Origin: Gemmatimonadota bacterium | GTDB taxonomy: Bacteria; Gemmatimonadota; Gemmatimonadetes; Gemmatimonadales; Gemmatimonadaceae | Length of the DNA: 64,000 bases | NCBI GenBank assembly: GCA_021299375.1 | Contig: JAJTGR010000040.1 | Location: 1-64,000 of the forward strand | Direction: 5' to 3' | Shown here: positions 1-8,749 of the stretch, one piece after another | Position numbering within the stretch: position 1 is the stretch's first letter | Layout of the letters: each line of letters begins with the position of its first letter | The notes under the pieces: model-generated | What the model saw: only the letters and a program-made list of their open reading frames with translations | What the model was told of the DNA's origin: nothing | Databases searched by the model: none | Made by a program: the position numbers and the translations under genes

Positions 1-21
1 ACGACCCTCGCGGCGGTCCGC

Positions 22-1983
22 GTGGGCAGCGACGCCGCCGCACTCGCGCCGCCGCCCGATGCCCCGGTCACGACGATCACGCTGACGGCCGACCTCGTGC
101 GTCGCGCCCCGGGCGCGCTAGCCGATGTGAGTCGCCTCGTGCAGTCGCTGCCCGGCGTGGCCGCCGGCAACGACCAGCGCAACGACATCATCGCCCGCGG
201 CGGAGCGCCGAGCGAAAATCTGTTCCTGATCGACGGCTTCGAGGTGCCCGGCATCAACCACTTCGGCGCGCAGGGGACGTCCGGCGGCGGGATCGGGATG
301 TTCCACAACGAGCTGCTCGCGCAGGCCACGTTTCATGCGGGCGCCTTCCCTTCGCAGTACGGCAACCGGCTGTCGGCGGTGCTCGACCTCCGGCAGCGGG
401 ACGGCGATCGCGAGCGCTGGCGGAGCCAGGCCGACATGAGCCTCGCCGGGGTGGGGCTGATCGTCGAGGGACCAATCGGCCGGCGGGCCTCGGTCATCGC
501 CTCGGCGCGCGAAGGGTACTTCGGCCTGCTGGCCGGCCCGTTCGGACTCACCGCCGTGCCGCACACCACCAACGGCCAGTTCCGGGCGTCGTGGGAGCCC
601 GGCGCCGGGCATCGCGTCTGGCTCTCGGCCATCGCCGGCCGGGACCGCATCGACTTCGAGAGCCTCGCCTCGGACCTCGAGAACCTCGACCCGACCGGTT
701 CGGAGATCGTGCGCGGTGACCGCCACATGGCGGGCCTTGGCTGGCAGCATCCCCTCGGTGGGCGTGGCGTCGGCCGGTTCACCGTGAGCCGCTCCGGGCT
801 GGGGTATGGCGAGGATGTCCGCGAGGCGCGGCTCGGCGGCGCGCGGGCGTGGTTCAACCGCTCGCGCGAATCGGAGGTCACGGCAAGGTATGACCTGACC
901 ATGCAGCTTCCGGGGTTGGGCGAGCTCAACGCCGGGGCGGTGCGGCGGCAGCTGGCGACCCGGACGCGCATGGAGGCCCCGTTCGGCAGCTTCCTGCCGC
1001 TGGCGCCGTCGGGGCGCGTGAACCCATTCGCCAGCGACGCGACCACGCGCGGCGACGTTGACGGCCTGCACCTGCAGCTGAGCCGGGCGGTGGGGCCCGC
1101 GCAGGTGACCGCGGGGGTGCGGGCCGACCGCTTCGGGCTGTCCGAGGCGGTTCGCGTCGGTCCGCGCATCGCGGCGGCGTTCCGCGTGACGCCGACGCTC
1201 GAGCTGACCAGCGGTGCCGGGCGCTACCACCAGCAGGTGCCGTTGGTCTACGTCGCTGCAATCCCCGCCAACCGCGCGCTACCGCCCATGCGTGCCGACC
1301 ACGCGGTCGTCGGCCTGTCATGGACGCCCGCCCCGGCGCTGCGCGTGACGCTTGAGGCCTACGAGAAGCGCTACGCCGACTACCCGGTCTCCACCGACCT
1401 TCCGCAGTTCACCCTCGCGAATGCCGGCGACAGCTACGACGTGGTCGGCGCGCTGGTGCCGCTGACCGCCCGTGGGGTGGGCCGCGTGCGCGGCCTCGAG
1501 CTCTTCGCACAGCGCCAGCTGGTGCAGGGGACGTACTGGCAGGCGGCGGTCTCCACCACGCGCTCGCGGCAGGCCGCGCTCGACGGCGTGTTGCGCCGCG
1601 GGGCGTACGACGCACCGTTTTCGGCAACGGTCATCGCCGGTCGGCGTGTCCGCGAGCGCTGGGACCTCTCGACGCGCGCCTCGTGGGCCTCGGGACGGCC
1701 GACGACGCCCGTGCGCACCGACCTCTCGACGGCGCAGCAGCGCCTCGTGCTCGACGCGATGCGGCTCAACGAAGACCGGTCGGCCGACTACGTGCGCGTG
1801 GACGTGCGCGCCGAGCGGCGGGTCGCCCTCGGCGGGCGGACGCTCGCCGTGTACCTGGACGTGCAGAACGTGACCAACCGCCGGAACGTCGCGGGCTTCG
1901 ACTGGAACTCGAAGACGAACCGGCTCGCCTTCACCGAGCAGGCGGGGCTGCTGCCGGTGCTTGGTCTCAACCTGAAGTTCTGA
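22..1983 (+). CDS. TonB-dependent receptor (5' part probably outside the window)
   Basis: Plug-like N-terminus (VSRLVQSLPGVAAGNDQRNDIIARGGAPSENLFLIDGFEVP), long barrel region, C-terminal aromatic residue (..LGLNLKF). Confidence 0.85.
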   Translation: MGSDAAALAPPPDAPVTTITLTADLVRRAPGALADVSRLVQSLPGVAAGNDQRNDIIARGGAPSENLFLIDGFEVPGINHFGAQGTSGGGIGMFHNELLAQATFHAGAFPSQYGNRLSAVLDLRQRDGDRERWRSQADMSLAGVGLIVEGPIGRRASVIASAREGYFGLLAGPFGLTAVPHTTNGQFRASWEPGAGHRVWLSAIAGRDRIDFESLASDLENLDPTGSEIVRGDRHMAGLGWQHPLGGRGVGRFTVSRSGLGYGEDVREARLGGARAWFNRSRESEVTARYDLTMQLPGLGELNAGAVRRQLATRTRMEAPFGSFLPLAPSGRVNPFASDATTRGDVDGLHLQLSRAVGPAQVTAGVRADRFGLSEAVRVGPRIAAAFRVTPTLELTSGAGRYHQQVPLVYVAAIPANRALPPMRADHAVVGLSWTPAPALRVTLEAYEKRYADYPVSTDLPQFTLANAGDSYDVVGALVPLTARGVGRVRGLELFAQRQLVQGTYWQAAVSTTRSRQAALDGVLRRGAYDAPFSATVIAGRRVRERWDLSTRASWASGRPTTPVRTDLSTAQQRLVLDAMRLNEDRSADYVRVDVRAERRVALGGRTLAVYLDVQNVTNRRNVAGFDWNSKTNRLAFTEQAGLLPVLGLNLKF

Positions 1984-2022
1984 GCTGGCGCCGCGCAGTA
2001 GACCGTCCGCGGCCTCCTCGTG

Positions 2023-2443
2023 TCAGGCGACCCGTGGGAGGCGGTACTCCTGGGTCGTGGCGGCCGAGAAGCCCAGGAGCCACCGCACGTGGCGAAAGTG
2101 CGAGGTCCTCGTGGCGACAAACCTCATGCGTTCGGACAGCCGGCGGGCGCCATCATTCCGGTCCTTCACCTCCAGGCGAATCGTGCGAGCGCCCTCCGCA
2201 GCGGCGAAGATCCGCAGTTGCTCGAGCAGCGCGGTCCCGATGCCGCCCCCGCGCGCAGCCGGAGCAAGCGGGGATCGCGAACGGCGCGCGTTGCAGCGGG
2301 AAGCCGCCCCCGCGCATGGCTGGAGCAAGCGGGGTGCCGTCGATGCGCAGGTCCTCCGAACCCAGCCCGCGATGGAACAGGGCCAAGATCGCGATGGCCC
2401 TTGTTTCGCCAAGGCTACCCCGCCGGGCGTGAAGGTGCTTCAC
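2023..2443 (-). pseudogene. GNAT N-acetyltransferase, reading frame split by a 61-bp imperfect duplication
   Basis: N-terminal part in ORF 2153..2443 (MKHLHARRGSLGETRAIAILALFHRGLGSEDLRIDGTPLAPA), C-terminal part in ORF 2023..2412 (RGGGIGTALLEQLRIFAAAEGARTIRLEVKDRNDGARR, acetyl-CoA motif A); frames join if one duplicate copy is removed. Confidence 0.6.
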
Positions 2444-2693
2444 CTCGATCCCTGAGGTCAGGGCTCCATGGCGGGTCTTGCAGCCCGCGACGCCCCCGTA
2501 CCGCGCACGTCACGCGTGGGGTCGAGCTCCGGGTCCTGACGCCCCCCAATGCGCCGCCCCTCATGAACGAGGCGAAGGGCGGAGCTATCCGGCGAGGTCG
2601 CGAAGCGAGCGGACAGGCAACCGGTCGCCCGCCATCACGGACGGCGGCGAGCGACCGGCAGAACCAGGAGAAACCCAGCGACACGCCCGGTCG

Positions 2694-2766
2694 GCGCCTG
2701 ACCGAAATGCGCCTGACCGAAATGCGCCGACCGAAATGCGCCTGACCGAAATGCGCCGACCGATCA
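2694..2766. repeat. Tandem repeat, 14-15 bp unit (gcg cctgaccgaaat), about 5 units
   Basis: Direct reading: gcgcctgaccgaaat/gcgcctgaccgaaat/gcgccgaccgaaat/gcgcctgaccgaaat/gcgccgaccgat. Confidence 0.95.
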
Positions 2767-3702
2767 GCGCCCGAGCGCCGTCAGTGCTCGCTGCGACACC
2801 AGCCGACCGGTGGCCGCGGTGGGGTGAAAGCCATCCCAGTAGAAGAACCCGTCGGGCTGCGCGCACGCCGTCGTCCCCACCAGGCAGGGCGTCGTGCCAT
2901 TGCTGAAGCCGAAGGTCTGCGGCGCCGCCAGCACGTCGGCAGTGAGCCGGCCCAGGTCGACCAGGTACAGCGTAAGCCCTGGGTTCGACGTCCGCAGTGT
3001 CGCGAGCTGCGTGTCCAGCCCGCCGTTGAAGAGCGTGGAGAACTGCGTGGCCAGTTGCATCGCCGCCGCGCCGTTCGCCCGTACCAGCGGCGTCTTCCCG
3101 ACATCGGTGCTGTTCAGCACGAGAATGTGACGCGCCCCGGCCGTGTACAGCTTCTGCACCATCGTCACCACGTTGGTCACCGCCGCGGTGGGGATCGCCG
3201 CGGCGTTCGGGTTGGTGGGCAGCTGGGCCAGTGCGTCGTTGATGTCGTTGCCCACGGTGGCGGTGTTGAGCACGAACAGCGCCCGGTTCCGGTTGGGCGC
3301 CGCGCCCGCGGCGAGATAGGCGTCGACCTGCGCGATCATGTTCGGTACGCCCTGCGTGGTGCCGGCGATCGGCCCGGTGCGCGCCCCACTATACGCGTAG
3401 TTGGTGCCGCCGGTGCGCGCCGGCGTCGCGGTGGCGCCGAGGCGCTGGGCCACCAGCTCCACCCACAGCGGGCCGTTGGACGCCCGCCCCGAGAAGTAGG
3501 GCGCCGGCGGGCACGCGGCCGGGGACTGGTTGCACACGTTCCCCACGTCATCGAGGCTGGCCCCGAATACCACCATCGTGGAAAAGAGCGGCGCCTCAGC
3601 GGGGGCGGTGCTCTCGTCGCTCGAGCAGGCGGCGAGGAAGAGGGCGGCAGCAGCAACGGCGAGCCGCGCCGAGCGACGGCGGAACGACAGAAGGGATTGC
3701 AT
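2764..3702 (-). CDS. SGNH/GDSL-family secreted hydrolase (lipoprotein)
   Basis: MQSLLSFRRRSARLAVAAAALFLAACSS lipobox; VVFGASLDDVGNVC (GDSL block) and DGFHPTAATG (block V DxxH). Confidence 0.85.
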   Translation of the reverse strand: MQSLLSFRRRSARLAVAAAALFLAACSSDESTAPAEAPLFSTMVVFGASLDDVGNVCNQSPAACPPAPYFSGRASNGPLWVELVAQRLGATATPARTGGTNYAYSGARTGPIAGTTQGVPNMIAQVDAYLAAGAAPNRNRALFVLNTATVGNDINDALAQLPTNPNAAAIPTAAVTNVVTMVQKLYTAGARHILVLNSTDVGKTPLVRANGAAAMQLATQFSTLFNGGLDTQLATLRTSNPGLTLYLVDLGRLTADVLAAPQTFGFSNGTTPCLVGTTACAQPDGFFYWDGFHPTAATGRLVSQRALTALGR

Positions 3703-3803
3703 GGAAATGGAGAAAGGGGTGGGAAAGGCCGATTTGCCGCCGATTCCGGCGGCTGGATAAACCAGGTGAACGGTCCGAGAACCCCGGAACATTCCGAGCC
3801 CGC

Positions 3804-3900
3804 CGCCGCCACGGCGCCCGCCGGCATGGCGCCCGCCGCCACGGCGCCCGCCGGCATGGCGCCCCCGCCATGGCGCCCCCGCCATGGCGCCCCCGCCATC
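3804..3900. repeat. 15-bp tandem repeat array (gccgccacggcgccc / gccggcatggcgccc / ccgccatggcgcccc)
   Basis: Direct reading; a 30-bp composite unit twice, then a 15-bp unit three times. Confidence 0.9.
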
Positions 3901-4085
3901 GACGCGGACCACGGCGAGCCGGGGCACAAGGCGTGGCTGGCCGAGGCAAGGCGGTGCCCGAGGCGTTCCGCCGTGGGATTCCGCCAGCGGAACGCCCCCG
4001 AATGTTTCGGGGGTCGCGGTCGGCGTGCGCGGCGCGTCGTCGTGGCTGCGGCAAGTATGCCGCACGAGGCCGCCCGCTGTCGGCA

Positions 4086-4155
4086 CTCAGCGCCCCGCGC
4101 TCAGCGCCCCGCGCTCAGCGCCCCGCGCTCAGCGCCCCGCGCTCAGCGCCCCGCG
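4086..4155. repeat. Perfect 14-bp tandem repeat x5 (ctcagcgccccgcg) spanning the kinase stop codon
   Basis: Direct reading of five units. Confidence 0.97.
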
Positions 4156-6824
4156 CGCCGCCGCACCTCGGCCATCCAGTTGAGCGCCACGGTGAGGTCC
4201 ACCTGTCCGGTACTGGTGCGCGCCATGAGAAAGTGGCGGCCGTCGGGCGACACATCGAAGTTCGCGTGGATGGCGCCCGGCAGGACGTCGGCCGCGAAGA
4301 GCTTCTGCCGCGACACCACGTGCAGGCCGCCGTCGGTGGCCAGCGTGGCCGCGAGCAGATCGTTGCCGCTCAGGTAGTACAGCCGGCGCCCATCGGGTGC
4401 CCATACCGGTTCGCTGCCCCCCTCCGCCGACACCTTCGTGCGCCCGCCGGGCCCCGGAAATGGCCGCACGAACACCTCCGGCACGCCCGACTCGTTCGAC
4501 GTGTACGCCACCCACTGACTGTTGGGCGAGAAGCGCGGCATGAGCTCGTCGGCCTCCGTCACCTCGAACCGCTGCGGGGCGGTATCGCCGGTCATCGCCC
4601 GATACCAGATGTCGCGCCCGGTTTGCTCGGCCAGCGTGCGGTACAGCAGCCAGCGACCGTCCGGCGACAGCACTCCCTCGGCCACTCGCGCCGTCGCATC
4701 ACCCTGCAGCACCACCGCCGGCGCGCTGCGATCGTACGGCTGCCACCACAGCTGCTCGTCGTTCACTCCGTTCCGCCCCCCGTAGCGGCGGAAGAGCAGC
4801 CGGGTACCGTCCGGGCTCCACTCCGGCCGGTCGGCGTTGTAGTCGCCGGACAGGCGGGTGAACGTGCCGGCGGCCACGTCGATCACGCTGACGGTGTTGG
4901 GATTGGTACTCACCGCCCCACCGCGCACCTCGAAGGTGGCCACGGCGATACGCCGCCCGTCGGGGGAAAAGCGCGGGAACCGGGCCGTGTTCAGCACGCT
5001 TGCCGCCTCCAGCACCGGCGTGCCGACGCCGTGTTCGTCGACGAGTTCGAGACGCGCCGCTGCCGTGCCGCGGAAGGCCACGAGCGTGCCGTTGCCGGCC
5101 AGGGCCGGTACCGACCCGGTGGTCACCTGTTCGTCCAGCGGGAGCGGCTGGCCGAGCGTTCCCGCCTTGGTGTCGAGGGTGGCGGCCATGAGCTGGCCGC
5201 CGTTGGTCACGTAGATCACCAGACCGTCACGCACGGCCACGACCGACTCGGCCTGCACGCCGAGATCGCGTGCCTCCCCCCCGGTGCTCGGCGCCAGGAG
5301 GAGCGACGTGCCAACGAGCAGCAGGTGCTGTCCATCCGCCGTGAGCACGGCCCGACTCCCGCAGTTGCAGAACTGGCCGTTCTGCGTGAGCCGCACCGTG
5401 CGCGCGGGCGCGCCGTCGGCCGGCACCAGCACCAACCCCATGACGCCCAGCGATGCGATGATGGTGTTGCCCGACCACGTGACGCCGCTGGGCAGCAGCT
5501 TCCCGGTGCCGCCCGGGAGTGGCACGTCGAGCGCCGCTCCGCCATCGACCGACAGCCGGCGCAGGCCGCCCGTGCCCGGCTGGAAGACCAGCGTGCGGCC
5601 GTCCGGCGACAGGGCGAAGTACCGGGCCTCCTCGGTGCCCGGCACCTCGCGCGCCGCAAGAGTCCCCACGTCCTGCACGTACAGCCGCCGCACGTTCCCC
5701 GACTGGGCGCGAAAGACAATGCGCCGGCCATCGGCCGAGATGCCGGTGGCGAGGCTCTGACTGATGGCAAGCCCTCCTGCCGGGGGCTTCACCACGAACC
5801 GCATTGGCGGCAACGCTTCGGTGTCCCGGCGGGCCACCTGCCACCCCAGGCCGCCCACCGCCACGGCCAGCGCCGCGGCATACGGCACCGGCGAGGCGTA
5901 CCACGCCCGCCCGCGCCCGGCCGCCGCCGTCCGGGCCCCGGCGGTGGCGCTGCCCCGGAACGCCGGGTTGGCGAGCGCGTCGGCGAAGGCCCGCGCACTG
6001 GCGAACCGATCGGCCGGGAGCTTTTCCAGCGCCATCGCGAGGGCCGCCGACACGTGCGGTGGGATCGACCGGCGCAGCGAGTCCGCCGGTCGTGCGGGCT
6101 CGGTGATGATCTTCATGATGATCTGCTGCGCCGAGGTGCCCAGGTGCGGCGGCTCGCCGGTGAGCATCTCGTACAGCACGCTGGCCAGCGCGTATACATC
6201 GGAGCGGGCGGTGATGGCCTTGTCGGCCGTGGCCTGCTCCGGCGACATGTAGTGCGGCGTCCCCAGCGACAACCCGGTCTCGGTCATCCGTCCGCCGGCG
6301 GCCGCGCTCACGGCGAGCGCGATGCCGAAGTCCATCACCATCGGGCGCCCGTCGTGCAGCAGGATGTTCTCGGGCTTGATGTCGCGGTGGATGACCCCCT
6401 GCCGGTGGGCGTAGTCCAGCGCATCAGCCACCTGCGACGCCACCCGCAGGGCCTCCTCGATGCCGAACTGGGTGTCGCGATCCAGCCGCTCGCGGATCGT
6501 CTCCCCCTGGATGTAGGGCATCACGTAGTACAGGAACCCGGCGGCCTCCCCCGAGTCGAAGAGCGGGAGGATGTGCGGATGCTGCAGCTGGGCGGTGGTC
6601 TTGATCTCCTGCACGAAGCGGTCGCCGCCCAGCACCGCGGCCAGCTCGGGCTTGAGCACCTTGATGGCCACCTGGCGCTCGTGGCGCAGGTCGCGGGCCA
6701 GGTACACCGTGGCCATGCCACCGGCGCCGAGCTCACGTACGATCGCGTAGCGGTCGGCCAGCGCCGCGGCGAACGGAGCGGGGTGCGCCGTCACACCCCG
6801 CCCAGCGCGCACAGGTGCTGCCAC
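4143..6824 (-). CDS. Serine/threonine protein kinase with C-terminal TolB/PD40-like propeller
   Basis: GAGGMATVYLARD, VAIKVLKPE, HRDIKPENILL, DFGIA, GTPHYMSPEQ kinase motifs; C-terminal SPDGRR/WSPDGTR repeats. Confidence 0.95.
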   Translation of the reverse strand: MAAPVRAGRGVTAHPAPFAAALADRYAIVRELGAGGMATVYLARDLRHERQVAIKVLKPELAAVLGGDRFVQEIKTTAQLQHPHILPLFDSGEAAGFLYYVMPYIQGETIRERLDRDTQFGIEEALRVASQVADALDYAHRQGVIHRDIKPENILLHDGRPMVMDFGIALAVSAAAGGRMTETGLSLGTPHYMSPEQATADKAITARSDVYALASVLYEMLTGEPPHLGTSAQQIIMKIITEPARPADSLRRSIPPHVSAALAMALEKLPADRFASARAFADALANPAFRGSATAGARTAAAGRGRAWYASPVPYAAALAVAVGGLGWQVARRDTEALPPMRFVVKPPAGGLAISQSLATGISADGRRIVFRAQSGNVRRLYVQDVGTLAAREVPGTEEARYFALSPDGRTLVFQPGTGGLRRLSVDGGAALDVPLPGGTGKLLPSGVTWSGNTIIASLGVMGLVLVPADGAPARTVRLTQNGQFCNCGSRAVLTADGQHLLLVGTSLLLAPSTGGEARDLGVQAESVVAVRDGLVIYVTNGGQLMAATLDTKAGTLGQPLPLDEQVTTGSVPALAGNGTLVAFRGTAAARLELVDEHGVGTPVLEAASVLNTARFPRFSPDGRRIAVATFEVRGGAVSTNPNTVSVIDVAAGTFTRLSGDYNADRPEWSPDGTRLLFRRYGGRNGVNDEQLWWQPYDRSAPAVVLQGDATARVAEGVLSPDGRWLLYRTLAEQTGRDIWYRAMTGDTAPQRFEVTEADELMPRFSPNSQWVAYTSNESGVPEVFVRPFPGPGGRTKVSAEGGSEPVWAPDGRRLYYLSGNDLLAATLATDGGLHVVSRQKLFAADVLPGAIHANFDVSPDGRHFLMARTSTGQVDLTVALNWMAEVRRRAGR

Positions 6825-7441
6825 TCAGCCGCGGTGACCGGCACCACCGACAGCCGCCCCACCTTGATCAGTGCCATCTCGGCCAGCGCCGGGTCGGCCT
6901 TGATGGCCGGGAGCGTGACCGGCCGCGGCAGCGACTGCACCGCCTTCACGTCGACCATGTACCAGGTGGGAGTCGCCGGGTCGGAGTCGGCATCGAAGTA
7001 CGGGTGCGTGGAATCGAAGGCCGTGTGGTCGGGATAGCCCTCGCGGACCACCTCGCAGATCCCCACGATGGCGCTGGGGTCGGCGTTGGAGTGGTAGTAG
7101 AAGCAGCGGTCGCCGCGCTTCATGCCGTCGCGCAGGAAGTTGCGGGCGCCGGTGTTGCGCACCGAGTCCCAGCAGGTTGTCTGCTGCGGCGCGCGCTGCA
7201 GGTCGTCGAACGAGAACACGTCGGGCTCCGACTTGATGAGCCAGTAGCGCATCTCGCCCGGCGCGCGGGTGTACACGTGCGCCCACTTGCCCAGTTCGTA
7301 GGGCATCGACTGCGGGGGCTTCCTGGCGGGGGCCTGCCTGGCTGGCGCCTGCTTCGCCGCCGGCTGCTTGGCCGCTGCCTTCTTGCCGGCCGGCTTCTTC
7401 GCGGCGGCCTTCTTCGCGGCGGCCTTTTTCGCCGGTGTCAT
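6791..7441 (-). CDS. EVE domain protein with N-terminal Lys/Ala/Pro-rich (histone H1-like) tail
   Basis: Tail MTPAKKAAAKKAAAKKPAGKKAAAKQPAAKQ...; core MRYWLIKSEPDVFSFDDLQ..TCWDSVRNTGARNFLRDGMKRGDRCFYYHSN. Confidence 0.9.
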   Translation of the reverse strand: MTPAKKAAAKKAAAKKPAGKKAAAKQPAAKQAPARQAPARKPPQSMPYELGKWAHVYTRAPGEMRYWLIKSEPDVFSFDDLQRAPQQTTCWDSVRNTGARNFLRDGMKRGDRCFYYHSNADPSAIVGICEVVREGYPDHTAFDSTHPYFDADSDPATPTWYMVDVKAVQSLPRPVTLPAIKADPALAEMALIKVGRLSVVPVTAAEWQHLCALGGV

Positions 7442-7671
7442 TGGGTCATGCAGCAGGCACTCGCCCCGCACCCGCGCGCCGGCATCGCGCCGCGGTCCGC
7501 GGCAGCGCCCTGCGTGAAGGTCACCAGCCCGCCGCTCAGTACGCGGCGCACCGGCACCCGCGTGTCCGGATGCTCGGTGAGTGGCGCCTCGTGCATGGAC
7601 TGCCGGAGCTCGAAGCGCTCCGACGCCTCGCCGGCCGCGGCCGGCACGGTTTCGTAGACGTAGATCGGCAT
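7438..7671 (-). CDS. FmdB-family small protein (zinc-ribbon family, Cys ligands apparently lost)
   Basis: MPIYVYETVPAAAGEASERFELRQSMHEAPLTEHPDTRVPVRRVLSGGLV resembles MPIYEYxCxxCG...CP.C..PVRRVISGG. Confidence 0.6.
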   Translation of the reverse strand: MPIYVYETVPAAAGEASERFELRQSMHEAPLTEHPDTRVPVRRVLSGGLVTFTQGAAADRGAMPARGCGASACCMTQ

Positions 7672-7838
7672 CCCGCAATCTACAAGAGCGCGGAGCACCT
7701 CGGAGGGTGACGGAATGCGCGCCCGTCGCAGAGCGTGGAGGGATCCGTCCCCCGCCCCAGACTGGCCCACACGGGCTGCACGGCGTGGGCGGAGGACACC
7801 GCGGAACCGACGTCACCCTGCCCAACCAGCGCGCCTTC

Positions 7839-8306
7839 TCACGTGATCGACCGGTCATCGCCGCCGCGATGTTCGCCGCCTCGCTTCGAAGCGGGCGCGG
7901 ACCCTTCACATGCGACCTTCCTCCCGCTTCGGCGCGGCGCCCTGCAGCCGCGCATACAACCGGAGCGCGCGACGCGCGACCTCACTGCGGCGTTGCCTGC
8001 AGCGGCGTTGCCTGCAGTGGCGCTGCCTGCAGTGGCGCTGCCTGCAGTGGCGATGAGCGGAGCATCAACGTGCCGCCCAACGAGCGCCAGACGGAACGCC
8101 AGCGCGAACTCCGCACCGTCTGGCCATGCTATGGTGAGCACATCGGGATCAATGCAGACCTGACCGAACAACGCCGGGTCGCGCCGGGGCGTGAACGTTG
8201 GCCCGTCCAGCTCGGCGCCGAGATCGAGCTCCCCAGCAGTTCCGTCACGGACGTGGAGCCTCAGTCGGGAGCCGACCACAAGACGCACGTCGGTTCCGTA
8301 GAGCAT
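7839..8306 (-). CDS. DUF2442-like protein, C-terminus extended or degraded by a tandem repeat
   Basis: VRLVVGSRLRLHVRDGTAGELDLGAELDGPTFTPRRDPALFGQVCIDPDVLTIAWPDGAEF matches the DUF2442 pattern; then ATAGS repeats. Confidence 0.6.
   Translation of the reverse strand: MLYGTDVRLVVGSRLRLHVRDGTAGELDLGAELDGPTFTPRRDPALFGQVCIDPDVLTIAWPDGAEFALAFRLALVGRHVDAPLIATAGSATAGSATAGNAAAGNAAVRSRVARSGCMRGCRAPRRSGRKVACEGSAPASKRGGEHRGGDDRSIT
7990..8049. repeat. 15-bp tandem repeat x4 (gcgttgcctgcagcg variants)
   Basis: Direct reading. Confidence 0.95.
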
Positions 8307-8576
8307 GGGTCTCCTGCTCCACAGCGGCGATCCTGAGAAGCGGTGCGCGTACCCTCACGTGGGCCCAGCTGGCCATCAGCTCGTCACGGCGCAGGTCCAT
8401 CAACTCCACGACGAGCACCACACTGCGCGCGGGGGTTGGTGGACCCGTCCCCACTCCGTCACCACCCCGTCAGGAAAACGCACCGTCACCACGCGCTGGC
8501 CATGGCTGGCATGGAAATGCCGCGAATCGTGAATGCGGGAGCGCATCGCCATGGCGATTCCACGGCACCGGCACAT
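8245..8576 (-). pseudogene. DUF4160-like protein, frameshifted
   Basis: Frame 1 MCRCRGIAMAMRSRIHDSRHFHASHGQRVVTVRFPDGVV; frame 2 VLVVELMDLRRDELMASWAHVRVRAPLLRIA; together match the DUF4160 layout. Confidence 0.5.
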
Positions 8577-8749
8577 GACGGGAGCTCAACACCGCTACCC
8601 GGGCGCATGCCAGCCCGCGTGACGTGCGAGCAGAGCAGCGCCCGGAGGCAGACGCTCGAAGCCCGGGCTGCGATGCGGCACCAGTGTCAGTGGCCCAGGC
8701 TGACAGCGCCAGCCGTGGTGGCGGGTCCGCTGCCGCGTGGGGTGAGGCA

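Noticed and set aside
2415-2684. 89-aa minus-strand ORF between the GNAT and SGNH genes
   Set aside because: Overlaps the hairpins and a short repeat region; translation is Arg/Pro-rich without homology-like features.
3870-7037. 1055-aa plus-strand ORF opposite the Ser/Thr kinase and EVE genes
   Set aside because: Antisense shadow ORF from high-GC codon bias; Arg/Gly/His-rich low-complexity translation with no recognisable domain, while the minus strand carries clear kinase motifs.
8050-8110. gccgcccaac motif resembling an integron attC core
   Set aside because: No matching inverse core or integron integrase; single weak match.
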